Assembly (NCBI GenBank): GCA_037043015.1
Contig: CM073325.1
Coordinates: 2,916,501 to 2,980,500, forward strand
Length of the DNA stretch: 64,000 bases
DNA from: Bryum argenteum
Taxonomy: Eukaryota; Streptophyta; Bryopsida; Bryales; Bryaceae
Direction: 5' to 3'
This document shows positions 21,160 to 34,500 of the stretch, one piece after another. Under the pieces are notes generated by a model. That model saw nothing but the letters and a program-made list of their open reading frames with translations, had not been told where the DNA came from and searched no databases. Every line of letters starts with the position of its first letter. The first letter of the stretch is position 1. A program made the position numbers and the translations under genes.

Positions 21160-22910
21160 ATAGTAAAATAAGGAAGTTTTTAGCCAGTATATAAACCTCT
21201 AGTACAAATTCTTTTTTTTACTGTATTTAGAAGCTACTCAAATTTACTGAGTTCAAATTTAATTCCATGTAGTGTACCTGAGGATTCTTTGGTCTTGTTT
21301 TGGTAGTAGTTAATAGTTGATAATAGTTAGTAGTAGCTGGATAAAATTATCCAAGTATACGAGCATCGGTTCGAAGGTTCCAAGGAGGAATGTGTTATTC
21401 AACTGTCATCCGTGCAGACAATTTCATCCCGAGTAATAGCGCATTCTGGGGGTCGAGGAAGCCGCGTGCAATGACATGCTATTTATTGCAGCTTTTAGAG
21501 AAAAAAACAATAGTAGACTCTTAGTGGCAGTGATGAATCACGTTATATGTAGTTTTTTACCTATTTTTGTAATTTTTTTTAGTAAAAAAACCCATTGCTA
21601 GGACTAAAGTAATAGAAATCTTTTTATAAAACTTCACTTTTTATATTTTTATTTTACAGGCTATAGAGAAGGTTATTGTTGGAGAAGCTCTTCTTATGGT
21701 ACAAAACAAAAATGATGATTCAAAGCAATTGATTGTTCGAGATGTTGAGGGTACGATGACTGCGTGGCGACATGATCGTATCGCACATATTGGATAGATA
21801 TATTTGATTAGCACAAGTTTTTACATGCGTGTTTATCGAATGGTTTTCATGATTTTTACTACATGAATATATTATTTCATATGTTTTCAATTACTTTTTT
21901 AATATTCTTATTTTCATATCGTATAAATTTATTTGAGTATGGTTGAATGGAATAATTGTTTATAATAAATCATTTATAAAATAGCATATACACAAATAAG
22001 TAGATTTTTTAAAGGCTATGCATTCCTTCAAACTAAATTTCATTCTACCAATATTTTTTTACATTATCATTATATTTGAATTGTTATAACAAGCACAAAC
22101 CGCACTTGGCCATGAGCGGTTTTCTTCAATACTGTGTTCTTGGTTCTTTAGGTGTTAACCCCTAAGTGTACATGGCTATTTTTGGCTTTCTTTATGAGTA
22201 TTATAGATGAAAATGTTGGCAAGCTATTTGGAACTAAATAATACTATCTTGTGATAGACTTATTTTTTATTCATGTGAGTAAGAATTTAAGTCATAAGGC
22301 ATGTGAGATTATAATATGTTAGTGGTAAAAATAATCAAATTGCTCGTATGGAAATGCTACTAACAAATCTAAAAAAATATAAATAAAAAATAAATGTATA
22401 TAAAAAATAATAAAAACAACTAGAAGGTTGTTGTTCACCTCTATTTTAATATCACTCTTGTATCAAAAGAACTTGTCAAAAAAAGGATCTTGGTAGAAAT
22501 TAGAGGCTTGCAATGACAAAAATTGCCTCAAAATTTACACATAGAAAAATGTCCAAATCTATACCTCTAGCATTAACATAAATGCCTTATTGCCCTTCCG
22601 CCTATAGGATTGAGCAGATATTTGTACGACCAAAACTAATTTCATATGAGAATCCACTCTAGAAAACAAAGTTGGAATCCAACCATAAACAGAGGAGATA
22701 TAAAAGCTCCTCAACATGTGATTGTACAATTTTCTAAGTGTATAAACATCATTACAAGTTGAGTACCAAAATTATTTGAATCAAAAGTCTTCCAACCAGA
22801 AGATTATTTATAAATATGATCTGAAGTAAACACTCCAACTTAAAAGAGGGCAAATTTAAAGGCATTTGATAGAAATAGTTTTATGCTATTGTGGAACTTT
22901 CCTTATCTTA
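21160..22910. other. AT-rich intergenic DNA
   Basis: A possible orphan exon at about 21660-21760 follows a TTTTACAG acceptor (reads AIEKVIVGEALLMVQNK) but has no recognised homology and no partner exon. A long-MITE remnant lies at about 22390-22870, and an isolated TTAACCCCTAAG end is near 22155-22166. Confidence 0.4.
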
Positions 22911-23929
22911 CATATTAAGAGTTGTGGAGACATTGCCTAATCGATGGATTTTACATAAAAACTACCAACTACAGCCTATATACATCATCTACTATCACAG
23001 AACATAACCTAAACTTAAACCACTATCCAATTACTCTACAAATACCTCCAAACACACTACTTACAAGACTCCCAAAAAAACCAACAATAAAACCTAAAAG
23101 AATACTCAATCCTATCATGAAAACCTCGCGAAATTCAAAACAATATTTACGAAGGAAACTCAAGCAAAATCAACCACCTCACCTCACTTCTGTCAAATAC
23201 CCAACTAACAGACACGCAATGGCAAATAACATGCGTAGAATTAGACCAATTAATACAAAAAATCTCGAAGACCTTCGAAGAAACATGCAGCACACCACCC
23301 CTCCCCTCCTTAACACCCCTCACATCAGATTAAGGCGGATTTCTACCAAGAAAACTCCAAAAACAATGGAAAAATGCCTAGCTACCTACCATTTAATATG
23401 TAAAGCGATATATATCACGTAAAATAACCCAAACTGGCAACATCACCCTATAATTGAAGAATTGAGCAGAAATACTTACACCAATATCCCACCACCCCCC
23501 CCCCCACAAAATACTAACCCACAAGAATGGATTCAAGCCTTAGCAGAATTAGCTAAAACAACAAAGAAAGAGGCACGAAAATTTACTACAAAATTCACGC
23601 AAACATGCATTGAAAAAGCTATCACAAAATACATACAGTTGTATGAAAAAAGTCCAAAAAAATAAACATAAAAGTGTTTAAACACCAAAAAACTCCGCCA
23701 CTTGACTGTATCACAGATAGATAGAACAACCTTCTAACCAACCCTGAAGACATTGCACAAGAAATACATGCACAACAATCACAAAGTAACAGACCCACAG
23801 TCCCAACATGCTACTATCAACCCGATCATCTTACATCATGTACTTGTGGTGTAAAACAATACCGACGACACAACTTAGATGGCTTTGTAATAGAAAAAAG
23901 AGGCGACCCACAAACTCCCTTATAGAAAT

Positions 23930-25687
23930 ACTTCAACGAAGAAACATACGATCTCTATTTAAAACACCTATCCAATAATAAAGCCCTGGGCCCAGACAGA
24001 ATCCCAAACTTCATCTTAAAAAACATGCATGACAACTTCCATAAACTATTATCCATATTTTTTACCCACTGCTATAAACAACGACAAATACTAGCATCAT
24101 GGAAACTTAGTGTAACTATCATACTACACAAAAGGTGACCCCTCCTTCCTACCAAACCAGCGACCTATAGCGTTGGCAAATACCATTTATAAACTCTTTA
24201 CAAGCACTCTCACACTCATCCTGTCAAACTACGGCGAAAAATATCAAATACTCCATGACAGTCAAGAGGGATTTCGAGCATAAAGAAGTACAACCGAAGA
24301 AATACAACTTATCACCGCAGCCCTAGAAGACGCAAAACTAACAAATCAAGACATCTACATATTATATATAGACTTTAAGAATGCATTTGGATCTCTCGAC
24401 CACGCCCGTCTCCTTGCAGTAATGAAAGACCTTGGCTATCCCGTAGATGTTGTAACACTAATTGGAAACATCTAATCAAACTCCTCTACAACATTTACAA
24501 GAGAGCATTTTGGCAAAACAAAGCCAATTTCAATCCAAAGAGGAATCATCAAAGGTGATACTCTAAGTCCTTACCTATTCATTATATTTCTAGAACCAAT
24601 ACTCAGATGGCTACAAAGAGAAAACAATGGCTACACATTCGGCACATCCAAAACTAACATTACTGCCGCCGCATATGCCGATGATTTAGCAGGACTTGCA
24701 AATACTCTCCAATCTATACAAACTCAAATCTACAAAATTGACAAATTCTGCGAATGGGCAGGCATGGATCTTAGTGCACAAAAATGTGCCGTCACAGGCT
24801 ACCCTAAGAAATCCAAAACAAAACCTGATAAATTCAAAGAAATAATATTACACCATAACATCACATATAGATTTCAACCAATACCTCTCTTGCACCAAAA
24901 CGAACCATACGTATACCTCGGTATTCATATGGTACGTTCATTAAGATGGAAAATTCAAACACATATTGCAACCAACAAATTAATTGACCAATGTAAACAA
25001 CTCACAGAATGTCTTGCCTCAATTAAACAAAAAATTAATATGGTAGATACAGTAATCAGAGCAGGCATCGCTTACAGTTTCTATGCAGTCCCATTCTCAT
25101 TACTAACTATAAAAAAACATGACGAAAAAATCATTGGAATCCAAAAAACACTTTGTGGCCTCCCTAAGTGTACAGCAAACGTGATAACCCAACTTTCCCA
25201 TAAACTATTTGGCCTCGAAGCATTCTCACTAAATACCGCATATCTACGCTGCATTGGTGAACAACTCAGAAACGCACTCAATGATAAGGGCAGACTTGGC
25301 ATCACCTATAGAGGTCTTATCCAACACATCATCTCTAAACACGGTGGTGCAGAAAACATCCCAAGAATAAAACCATCCGATTGTATGCATTCCCCAACCA
25401 CAAGAACATTATTCCTTTTAAAACAAGAAGGCGTCATACATCTCAAGAGCACTGATGCTAACTTCCAATCGCTCAAGACCGAAATCAAACGTGAATGGTT
25501 TGAAGAGGCTACTATTGAACTTCTACACCTCAACTCGGCACTATCAATCAAATTAATACACAAGCTTCTACTCCACAATATTCACAAAATAAAACACATC
25601 TCCCTTCCAAATAGTGCAAACCTTATATCCTCCATAGACTTTGCAGTCTACTACAAAAATCCGACCAAACTAGAAAAAGTGAGCTAG
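23930..25687 (+). pseudogene. LINE reverse transcriptase
   Basis: Recognisable RT blocks in order, spread over interrupted frames: NKALGPDRIPN near 23975, NQRPIALANTIYKLF near 24160, DSQEGFRA followed by an in-frame TAA (24283-24285), YIDFKNAFGSLDHARL near 24370, GDTLSPYLFIIFLEP near 24560, and the catalytic AYADDLA at 24671-24691. From there the frame is open to 25687. In LINEs this enzyme copies element RNA at the nicked target. The stop codons fall at normally conserved positions, so they are decay and not recoding. Confidence 0.88.
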
Positions 25688-27149
25688 AAATAGCTGAAAA
25701 ACTATTTTGTTAATCCAAATGTACCCTTAACTGCACAAATACATGTACTCAACACCCACCAGCCCGTACACTCAAACCAATATATATCTCGGACAACCGC
25801 GACTTACTACCAAGAACTTGAGGCAACTAAACCCAACCTGTCGCCGAATAAATCATCCACCAGCCAAACCCACCACCATTCATAAAAAATAACACACTTA
25901 ACTATCCCATCACCACAATATTAAAACACAAAAAAATACTTCAAAAGACAAATACAAAATACTTAGAACCTACAACTCATATCTATGTGAATGGGTGCAC
26001 AACAACACCACGTACCACAAATGGATCCAACAAAGAGACCTAATCCTCCTAAATCAACCAACAATAATTTCACATAATATCACACTTCTCACCGAATATT
26101 GCACCAAAGTACAACATGCCCATTATGAAAATTTAATCAACACACACTTCTCGCACAGAAAACATAGAGATACCAGATTCATACCCCCACCAACATCTAC
26201 CCCGCTTACGCAAATACATTTAGCAGAATGTAACCCAGAAAGAGGCATTATAGCAAACAAATGCACCATACAAATAAATAATGAAAAACTCACCTCTACA
26301 AAGATAATGGACGATATCTCATCACCATTCCTACCAATAGGTTACAATGGCTAAAACAATTTCATACAAATTTAAACAAACGACACGGCCTCGTCCCACA
26401 CACACAATCCTTCGAAACGGAATTAGTATGGTTATACCAAAGATACAAAGCCCAAACCTCCAAAAAAAACCCAAAACAGACACCACACCACACCCTACCC
26501 ACATGCATTTTTGACCAAATCATTTCTTACTTCAAATCACCCACTCATATCTTTCGTCACCAATAACATGCCCCATGCAAATTTCAAAATACTTCTCACT
26601 TTTTTGCTCGAGATAATTTTTTTGGATCTTGCGGTATTGCCTTTCAATATAAATGGTTAGGCATAGGTTACGCACATCCACACAATGCCGAAACAACTCA
26701 ACAAGCTATCCATTGGCCAAGACTCACAACCAAACATGACCAAAACGCAATTACCATATTAGTTATTCCAGATACGAACTGGTATCAAAACTCAACCCCG
26801 CACAATGGACCTTTCCCTGATACGCACGGAATAACCCAACTTCACACCTTATTCCATCACATATGATATACCAACACCCCCGCAGAAATACAAACCAACT
26901 ACTGAACCACTCGCAATTTCCATCATGTGCATACACCACCAAAACAACCATATTGCCACATCCCAACAAATTAATAACATCAAAAATGCCATTGTGACAA
27001 TGCAAATGCCACACTATTATATACAACAGGCTCCGCCAACTCCATTCAACACCAATGTCAATAAAAACAAATACTAGAATAAAAAACTATATCCTCCACC
27101 ATCACCAACGTTCTCCCCAACGACAAATATACTTCCTCTTCCATCATTT

Positions 27150-27640
27150 GTAACTAACCCTTTACTAAAATTCCAATCGCAACACAGTTACTATACGGAT
27201 GGCTCCTTTATACCCCCTAAAGAAGCTCCAGATGGCCACTGGAAAAAAATAAAGCTGGATACGGCATTTACAATTCCACGAAACTGGACATGCAACTATC
27301 AGAAAGACTTCCTGGCCTTCAAATCTGCTTTCGAGCCGAATTAATGACAATATATACAACACTCCACTTAATTAGCAACAAATATCCAAATGAACCTGCA
27401 TATATCTTTGCAAATTGCATCAACTGTCTTTACAATCTTAATACACATATTCAACACCCCTCCACACACCACAATCATGCCGATAAAACCATATTGGCAG
27501 AAATGGTTGAAATGCTCAAAAAACGCACACAACCCACTACATTTCATAAAGTCAAAGCACATATCAACATCACTGGCAACGAACGGACAGACAAATTTGC
27601 AAAAGCAGGCGCCACTAAAAAATACTCAATAGCTACATAA
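27150..27640 (+). pseudogene. LINE RNase H domain
   Basis: Reads YYTDGSF near 27188, then, after frame changes, CFRAELMTIYTTLHLI near 27325 and FHKVKAHINITGNERTDKFA near 27545. These are the DG(S), E and H..V.AH..I.GNE..D motifs of RNase H. Presence of RNase H after the RT separates this element from plant L1-type LINEs that lack it. The continuous ORF is 27290-27640. Confidence 0.85.
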
Positions 27641-28998
27641 CCCCACGAATTTGCACACACACAACGCCATTCTACTACCAAAAATACGTATGGCCCGGAC
27701 CCTTAACACGCCCGGATAAAGGCCCAATCCGATGTCTCCAAACATACTTACACAACTATGACTACAATAACAACCTTGAAAATACTTGCTACCCAATTCC
27801 CTAACATCAATGAATGGACCACAAACCCGGATATTGACAAAGAATTATCTAACGCATATTGGTCAAATCCTATAATTTCAGACTCTGAAAAAACAACTAT
27901 TTTAAAACTCCGCACAGGCCAGTACATGGGTAATGCAAGAAAACAACTATTTTTTGGAAGGGAACGCTTTCCATCCATTACTTGCTCTATCTGTAACTCC
28001 ACAGATGCCGAAACATGGTTACATACACTGCTTAAATGTAGCCACCATCACATACACGCCATTAGAATAAAAAGACACAACAAAGCTGTATGGGAATCAA
28101 GAAAATGAATTCTCTCCTCACGAAAATTCTGTTGCTACATCTTAATGAACGCAGGCACATTTAATGACAACCCACAAGAAAACACACTCCCTATGTGGCT
28201 ATTACAATGTAATTGTACACAACAACGATGCCACTGCAACGCTAGATTCAAACCAGACATCTTATGCGTAAAAGCCCTCCCACATAATAGCGACCCACCA
28301 TTACACCCCTCGGAAAACCTCATAATCCAATTCCTTGAATTTACCTACTGCAACGACAGATTTCCACAAGAAACAATAAATAACAAAACCGATAAATACC
28401 AACAACTTATCACTAACATTGGCAACTTAGGATGAAAAGTTGACCCATTGATCGTCATTACAGCGGGCGCTCGAGGCACATCACACAAACCATCAATAAA
28501 AACACTTGTAGATAAATTCCAATTATCAGAAACATGCACTAAATGTACATTTCAGGAAATAAATACCATTGCCATTGAACATGCAGGATCAATTATTTTA
28601 CATAAAAGAAAAATAAAAAAGAACCAAGCAATATCAACAATAACCTAACACTAAATTAAAGGGGGGTGGAGTAATAGCGCAAACCACTTCTTGCAAGAAA
28701 ATTAACACTTGTCTCAGGTAGATGGGACGGGGCCGATTGATTGATACAAATTTCCTACCTATGAGTAACTCACCAACAACACCAAGCCATGTAGATGTTG
28801 CGGACGGCAACTCAAAGACAAGACTCGACAGAGAATTGAGGGGAGACCTCAAATGAGGACCAAAAAAGACTAGAAGTGAGGGGATTCCTCACAGAAGACT
28901 CAAGATGATACTGGAAGGAAGACAAGAAGAAGTGATATTGATAAGAGGAGGAATAGATACAACTGGTGTTGATGAGAGTGAAGAACAACGACCTTCAA

Positions 28999-29310
28999 CT
29001 CTCTATATATACTAGGCTAGAAGAAACTTCCGGAGTAAGGTCCTAGAAGCTCCTATGGAACCTTCCGGAGACTCGTGGGAGCTTCCGGAATCTAGGAAGG
29101 TCAAGCGGAACCTTCCGGAAGTTTATGGAACCTTCCGGAAACAATTGGATCCTTATGGAACCTTCCGGAAGCTTAGAGAAGCTTCCGGAAACTACTAGAA
29201 CTATCTGGAAGCTTGTGGAAGCTTCCGGAAACTACTGGAGCTATACGGAAGCTTGAAGAAGCTTTTGGAAACTAGTGGAAGGTTCTAGAACCTTCCAGAA
29301 AACTTGAACT
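28999..29310 (-). promoter_or_regulatory. Heat-shock-element array next to a TATA box
   Basis: Alternating GAA/TTC triplets at 5-bp steps, the binding pattern of heat-shock factor trimers, recur about every 25-35 bp. The best is five units in phase: GAA 29278, TTC 29283, GAA 29288, TTC 29293, GAA 29298. At least seven further three-unit sites contain the GAA-nn-TTC-nn-GAA/GAG pattern (for example at 29058-29070 and 29117-29130). On the minus strand the array ends beside TATATATAGAGAG near 29013-29001, so any promoter would fire leftwards. Function is inferred from the motif only. Confidence 0.6.
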
Positions 29311-29589
29311 TGCAAAATATACGGAATCTAGGAAATCTTTGAGAAGTAGGGCTGATCACGGTAAACTCATGGGGTGTGGATAATACCCTGTATGGCATGT
29401 CCGTGACAGTAGATCACACTAAACACTCAAAACGGATCCATCAAAAATCGAACCCGGACCGTTTATTAGCAATACAAACGTCCTTTCCAATCAACCTGGA
29501 ATCATGGCTTGGCGTCCATAACACACTCAAAACACCTGATATACCCCATATGATCCACGTCGGGATCATCCCCTTTATTTTTGTTACTA

Positions 29590-29745
29590 TATTGTCTATT
29601 CCCGAAAGGGGTGAGTAGTCTTGCACCGATGGCCCTCTGTCCGGTGGGCATCGGCTCATTGGCAAGACGAACAGACACTTTATTCACGCCGGCCCTGTAA
29701 TAAGGACCGGAGTTTTTATCTATCAATCTTGTGGAGACATTCAAG
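29590..29745 (-). repeat. Dispersed repeat shared with 54410-54525
   Basis: The phrases 'gtggtcatcg/gtgggcatcg', 'ctcattggcaagacgaacagacac' and 'ttattcacgcc' and a run of 'atctatc' recur at 54410-54525. It is GC-rich and compact. The class is uncertain; a SINE-like element is possible. Confidence 0.55.
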
Positions 29746-30139
29746 AGGCTAGAATGAAAATATCTAGATGCACAAAGCCTCCATTATAACAAAAAATTAT
29801 GAGTGAAACTATATGTTCATGAGTAATTAATGTTAAAAACTCTCAATATAAAGGATAAATTTTCCTCTTCCTAAACATATTATGAAAAATTATGCCCTTC
29901 TAAAAGAATTTTTTTGAAACAATGAATTTATAGAAAATTCATAATATCCATGTTTGGAAAATTGTATATTGAGGGACAAACTCTCCTTGTTTTTAACTTC
30001 ATGTTTTTTTTTTGGAAACTTCTTTAGGTGAAAAAGTTCATGAAAACATACTCACTACATTAGAAGAAAATGAAGTTCTTTGCAACTTCTCAAATACAAT
30101 TAATACCGTTCATGACTACTTCAATGAGTCATTGTTGAG

Positions 30140-31122
30140 TAAATCAACCCCCAAACGTCCCGGATGTCCAAAAATGACATTGTGGATGGATGACTAAATC
30201 TATGAAGAGCCATTATTTCTTCATTTGGATGAAATAACTTAGGTTAAAAGTTTCAAATCAAGTTTGGTTTGTGTGGCAAAAATCGCATAACCATACAGTA
30301 AAGTATGAATAAATTGCATGCATTTTAGTGAAAACAACTCTTGTTCTTGTGTTCTCAAACATAGGGCATGTTTTGAGGCAATTATGGGGATCAAGAAGTG
30401 TTTTTATAATTTTTTAAATACGGCAGCCATGATCTTAAGATGAAGGCTAAAATATTTCTAGTTGGAATTATATTTTTATCCAAATAAGTTTGATATTAGA
30501 TTTGCATTGATGTTTTTACAATGAAAAAAGTGAATAAATGGATGATGTTAGAGGAGCTATATCTCCTTCATCCACCGTTGGATTTTGACTTTATTGTTTG
30601 GGATAGATTCCAACTAGAGTCTTTTTTTAGTGGTAGAAACCTTGACAAAATTAAAGATATATTGAAAATAAGGTTTAGGTTTGAGTACGAAGGGTTTAGT
30701 TTCGGACCATTTTTCCTTTGTAAATGTTCCACCACTGCAAGGCTATTGATTGCGCAAAGAAATTTCTCGGTTTTTTTTTTTTTTTTTTTTTTTTTCCCTT
30801 TGTTCAGGGGTATTATTGAGATGAAGATAAACATTTTTGTAGTCCATGGTTTTTTCATTGCAATAAGTTGATTGGTAGCATTTTCACTTCAAAGTGAGAA
30901 TGTTGTGATTTTTTTCTCATGTTTTTTGAGTACTAATACGTTACAATCTTGCAATATATGTGGCCTCACGACTCAAGATTTGAACCGCATGATGAAAAAC
31001 ATGTTTACTACAAGATTGCACGATTGAGATTTGAATAACATACCTTTGTTTCCATTTTTGACACTTTTTGTTGTAAATGTGTTTGTTTTGTTCAAAAGAG
31101 TCAAACCATTTAGGAGTTAATT
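30140..31122 (-). mobile_element. Long MITE family member, TTAACYCCTAAATGG end
   Basis: The right end reads, on the minus strand, TTAACTCCTAAATGG followed by TTTGACTC, matching 46801-46820. The left end near 30150-30185 matches the other end of the 46800-47411 copy ('gtccaaaaatgacatt'). Internal blocks are shared in order ('tgcatgcattttagtg', 'gggcatgttttgaggcaatta', 'ggatgatgttagaggagctat'). It contains a poly-T run of 27 at about 30771-30796. Non-coding. Confidence 0.65.
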
Positions 31123-31568
31123 TTGGCAAACTGTCAAATGAGGTATTGTTGTGATAGGATGATGAATGAATACATAATAGTATTGCTCCACAATTGGTTT
31201 GTCCATGTAGACTTCTTACTTGTAGGGGTTTAAGAGTGTCTGCTGCTCGTGCATGACGATGGTGGATGGAGAGGATTGAAATCGCATGAGGCGATCGAGC
31301 TATGGCCGATCCTTTCGTGTCGCGAAGACAACCCACATGACATGATGCTCTAAAGCTTTTCATATACACATGCACAATTGCTGTGAGTTTCGCAGTTTGT
31401 AGGGTTAGGGTTTTACATCTGCGACTTCGTCTCCTCTGATTGCCTTTCCATGGAAATCCAGTGCAGCTGGATTTTGCATGCCAGTGTTCCTGCTCTCCAC
31501 CTTGCAAGTCGCGCTTCATAGATTCAAGATCAGGGGTTTACATGTTTGAGTACTGACTTGAATCGGCC

Positions 31569-34500
31569 ATGGCGCTGCTGGAGACTGTCCCCGCTCGTCG
31601 TCCCGCGGATCTTTCCCCTGTGGTGATCGATCGACTAGCAGCTCAATTCCGGAATGCTGCGGATTTAGACCGTGCCGGCGACCTTCTTCCTGCCGTGCAC
31701 CGGGATTACGCTGAGGCACTCAACAAGCCTCGGGAGCTTCGTACGCAGGTGCTCGATCGAATCGCGCATGGAGCCGCAGACGCGAGCCGGATCGTGGAGT
31801 GGCTCGGGGAGCTCATTGAAAAGGCGGAATCGTCGAAAAGAACTTCCTCGTCGAGCGTGGACGAACTCGCTGCGGTAGTTGATGAGTTGGTTAGAGCTGA
31901 GCTTTGTCGCGGGTACGTTGAGCGCGTTTTGCACCTCGAGATGCAGGTTGGAGACTTGGAAGATGCCGTGGCCGGTATCGCGATGGGATTCGCGGAGCGC
32001 CGGTTCAAGATTGGGGGATCGCGTGGTGATAGTGGAGAGGATTTATTGGAGGCTCTGTCCCGACTCCAATCTGTCGCAGAGACAGTGGAGAGGATTGCAC
32101 CAGGCGCAGGGCAACTTGTGCGGGCTGTTGAAGTGCGGCTCGATCGTGCTGCGTCGACCATTCGTTCGGCCACTGTTGCTGAATTCGGCGAGTTTCTTCA
32201 ATCCATGGGCTGGCCTCCTCCCCTCTCCCTGGGAAACTCTGAGTTTCGGGACTCTCAACGTTCCAATCCGCTTCTAGAAGCATCTGACTCGATTTTGTCA
32301 AGGTGACCTGCTAGACACTCATTGATTTAATCAGTTGCTTCGGTTGCTCCGAATGGCCTTTTACGGGCAAACAGAATTTTAGGTTGTGTGCCGGTGTTGA
32401 GAGATCTTTGCCACTTCACGAAATTGTTGTTGTCTATATGATTCAGAGTTCAAAATATAGTGCCACAACCAAGTTATTCATTTCATCCTCCCGCTGTTGT
32501 TGGCGTGATAAGGATGTTTGATATCGAGGTCTGACTGCTTTGAGTCCGTGATTTTTGAATACTGTACGTTTCTTTTGGTTTTGACCCCCGTGTGTGGCTT
32601 TTGTTGGAATTTTTTCTTGCAGATTCAGAGTTTACTTCCGAGTCTTGTCAACGTTGCAAGCACTGCAACAGAGACGAGCGGTTGAACGTTTACGTAAAGA
32701 ACAGTTTAGTAAAGATCTATCAAAGAGCCGGGATCCTGCAAATTTTTCTCTTGTTTACGAACCTCTTTGGGCAATGGAAGAGCTTGTTAGCCCATTCGCT
32801 TCCCAGGCAATGTATCACTTCAAGAAATGGGTGCAGAAACCCGAACTCGTGTGTGCGCTCGCGCACAGCATGTGTCAAGAGTTTGTGGAGACAGTCGATG
32901 TCCTGCTGCAACCAATCATCAGCGATTCTGGTCTTACGGGCTACAATGCAAAAGAGGAGTGGGTATTATGCTTCTCATTGATGGTGCAGAACTTTTTCAA
33001 ATCTTCTGTGTTTCCTGGTTTAGCTGAAGACGTGGAGGAGAGGTCTGAGGCTTCAAGACCAGCCACTTCTCTCTGGCTGCACACCCTCGATCAGATCTTG
33101 GCTTTTGACACGAAAATGAATTCCCTTCTAGTGCAGGACACTGGTGTTGTCCAGTTCAGATCGGGTGTTGATTCCATTTTACAGTACGGGATCATTGAGA
33201 AGTCGAAGAAAGGACTTGGCGTTCTGCACATATTTGCAGAACGACCTCATTGGCTTGATGTTTGGGCTCATATTGAGTTTACAGACGCATGGGAGAAGCT
33301 GATGGTGGTCTTAGATACCGAAGAGGCTTGGCTTGTAAAAGGAAGTAACCGAACGTTGCTTGAGAAGGGGATTCCTTCTGGAGTAACTGCGGTTCTGGCA
33401 GCTATGTGGTCTGTTATTGATAGGTGTCGCACGCTACCTGAAGTTAAGCTTCGTCTGGCCTTTATCCGGAAGGGTGTCATCCCCATCGCTGAAAAGTATC
33501 ACGATGAGCTCCATTGGAGATGCGATCAGATTGGGGGCTCGGCAGGTCGTTCCACAGATATGGATTTTCATAATTTTGCTACATGTATAAATGCCGCACG
33601 CCATTGTGAAAATAAACTGCAGGTACTATATATAGACCTTAGTGTGCACTAGTAGTTTATTATCAATAGATTCTAAGAGGCCTGATCTGAAGCCTACTTC
33701 TTATCATTGTCGAGAGGAATTGATGTGACCATTTCCACATCATGAGCTGTAGCGGTTTGTTTGTTGCAGTACGGAGTTTGTAGATAGGGTAGCAGACTAG
33801 TTCTTGGAAAGTTGGTTCATTGATTGTAGTAGTAAAGTTTATACGTGTTTTTTGAGGAGGTTAGCATACTCTAATAACTCTTTCTCTGCGACTCACAACT
33901 TGTTTTGATGTGTTTAACAGGAATGGTCCGAGGATTATTTCTTTTTGGAGCTTCGCTTGGAAGACATTTGCCAAAACATTGAGTATGATGTGGATGCTGA
34001 AGACTCAAAAGACGTTGAAGTTTCTGGTCTTGAGGGCACTATCTTTGATGAAGTGATCAGCCTCTATGCTGGGTTCAGAGAAGATCGGATAACCTATCTT
34101 GTATCCGTTTTCACAGGGAAATTTGAGAGGGGTTGCAAAAGTTATGGCGACAGCATGGGAATTTGGCTTGCTAGGGGATCTGATACAGGCGATGGTGAGT
34201 CTCCATCTTTCCCAGTGCCTTCCTGCTATATGCTATCCATAGCTCTATGAAGACGTTGATCCTCTTAAGAATATACAAACAAGATTGTATTGTTGCAATC
34301 GATGACCTGACGATATGATGTATCAGTTCTCAAGACAATGGACTGCTTGTGCTGCAGGGAGATACTCGTCTGGTAACGAGATTGCTTCGGCCGACAAACC
34401 AAGCAGCGTGTCTGGTGCTCTTGTGGAGGCTCTCTTCAGCCTTCAACAGGATTTAAAATCGCTAAGCGAGTCCTTGCAGGAAGAGGACTTCACAGAATTT

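Larger units (their letters stand above)
22920..28645 (+). mobile_element. Decayed non-LTR retrotransposon (LINE) with RNase H
   Basis: Domain order on the plus strand: a trace of an AP-endonuclease C-terminus near 22975, a reverse transcriptase at about 23930-24900, an RT-thumb/connection region to 25687, RNase H at about 27180-27630, and a CxxC...H...C zinc finger at about 27985-28050. Many in-frame stops and shifts interrupt it, so it is dead, and the 5' end looks truncated. The plus strand is strikingly poor in G (A/C-rich throughout), unlike anything else here. No poly-A tail or target duplication was recognised; the 3' end near 28645 is set by the end of this composition. Confidence 0.85.
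28660..29760 (-). mobile_element. Probable LTR or other TE regulatory region
   Basis: A non-coding block of about 1.1 kb, different in base composition from the LINE it abuts. Read on the minus strand, a heat-shock-element array (29310-29022) leads into a TATA box and then a C/T-rich leader heading towards 28660, where it is cut off at the LINE. This promoter-to-leader layout is what an LTR of a retrotransposon would show. I could not identify a primer-binding site or a second LTR, so the class is open. Confidence 0.45.

Noticed and set aside
24283-24285. In-frame TAA in the LINE RT as possible recoding or suppressor use
   Set aside because: Other stops and frame changes occur throughout, so decay is the simpler explanation.
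32005-32301. Minus-strand ORFs opposite MAG2 exon 1
   Set aside because: Shadow frames of a GC-rich coding exon; no independent support.
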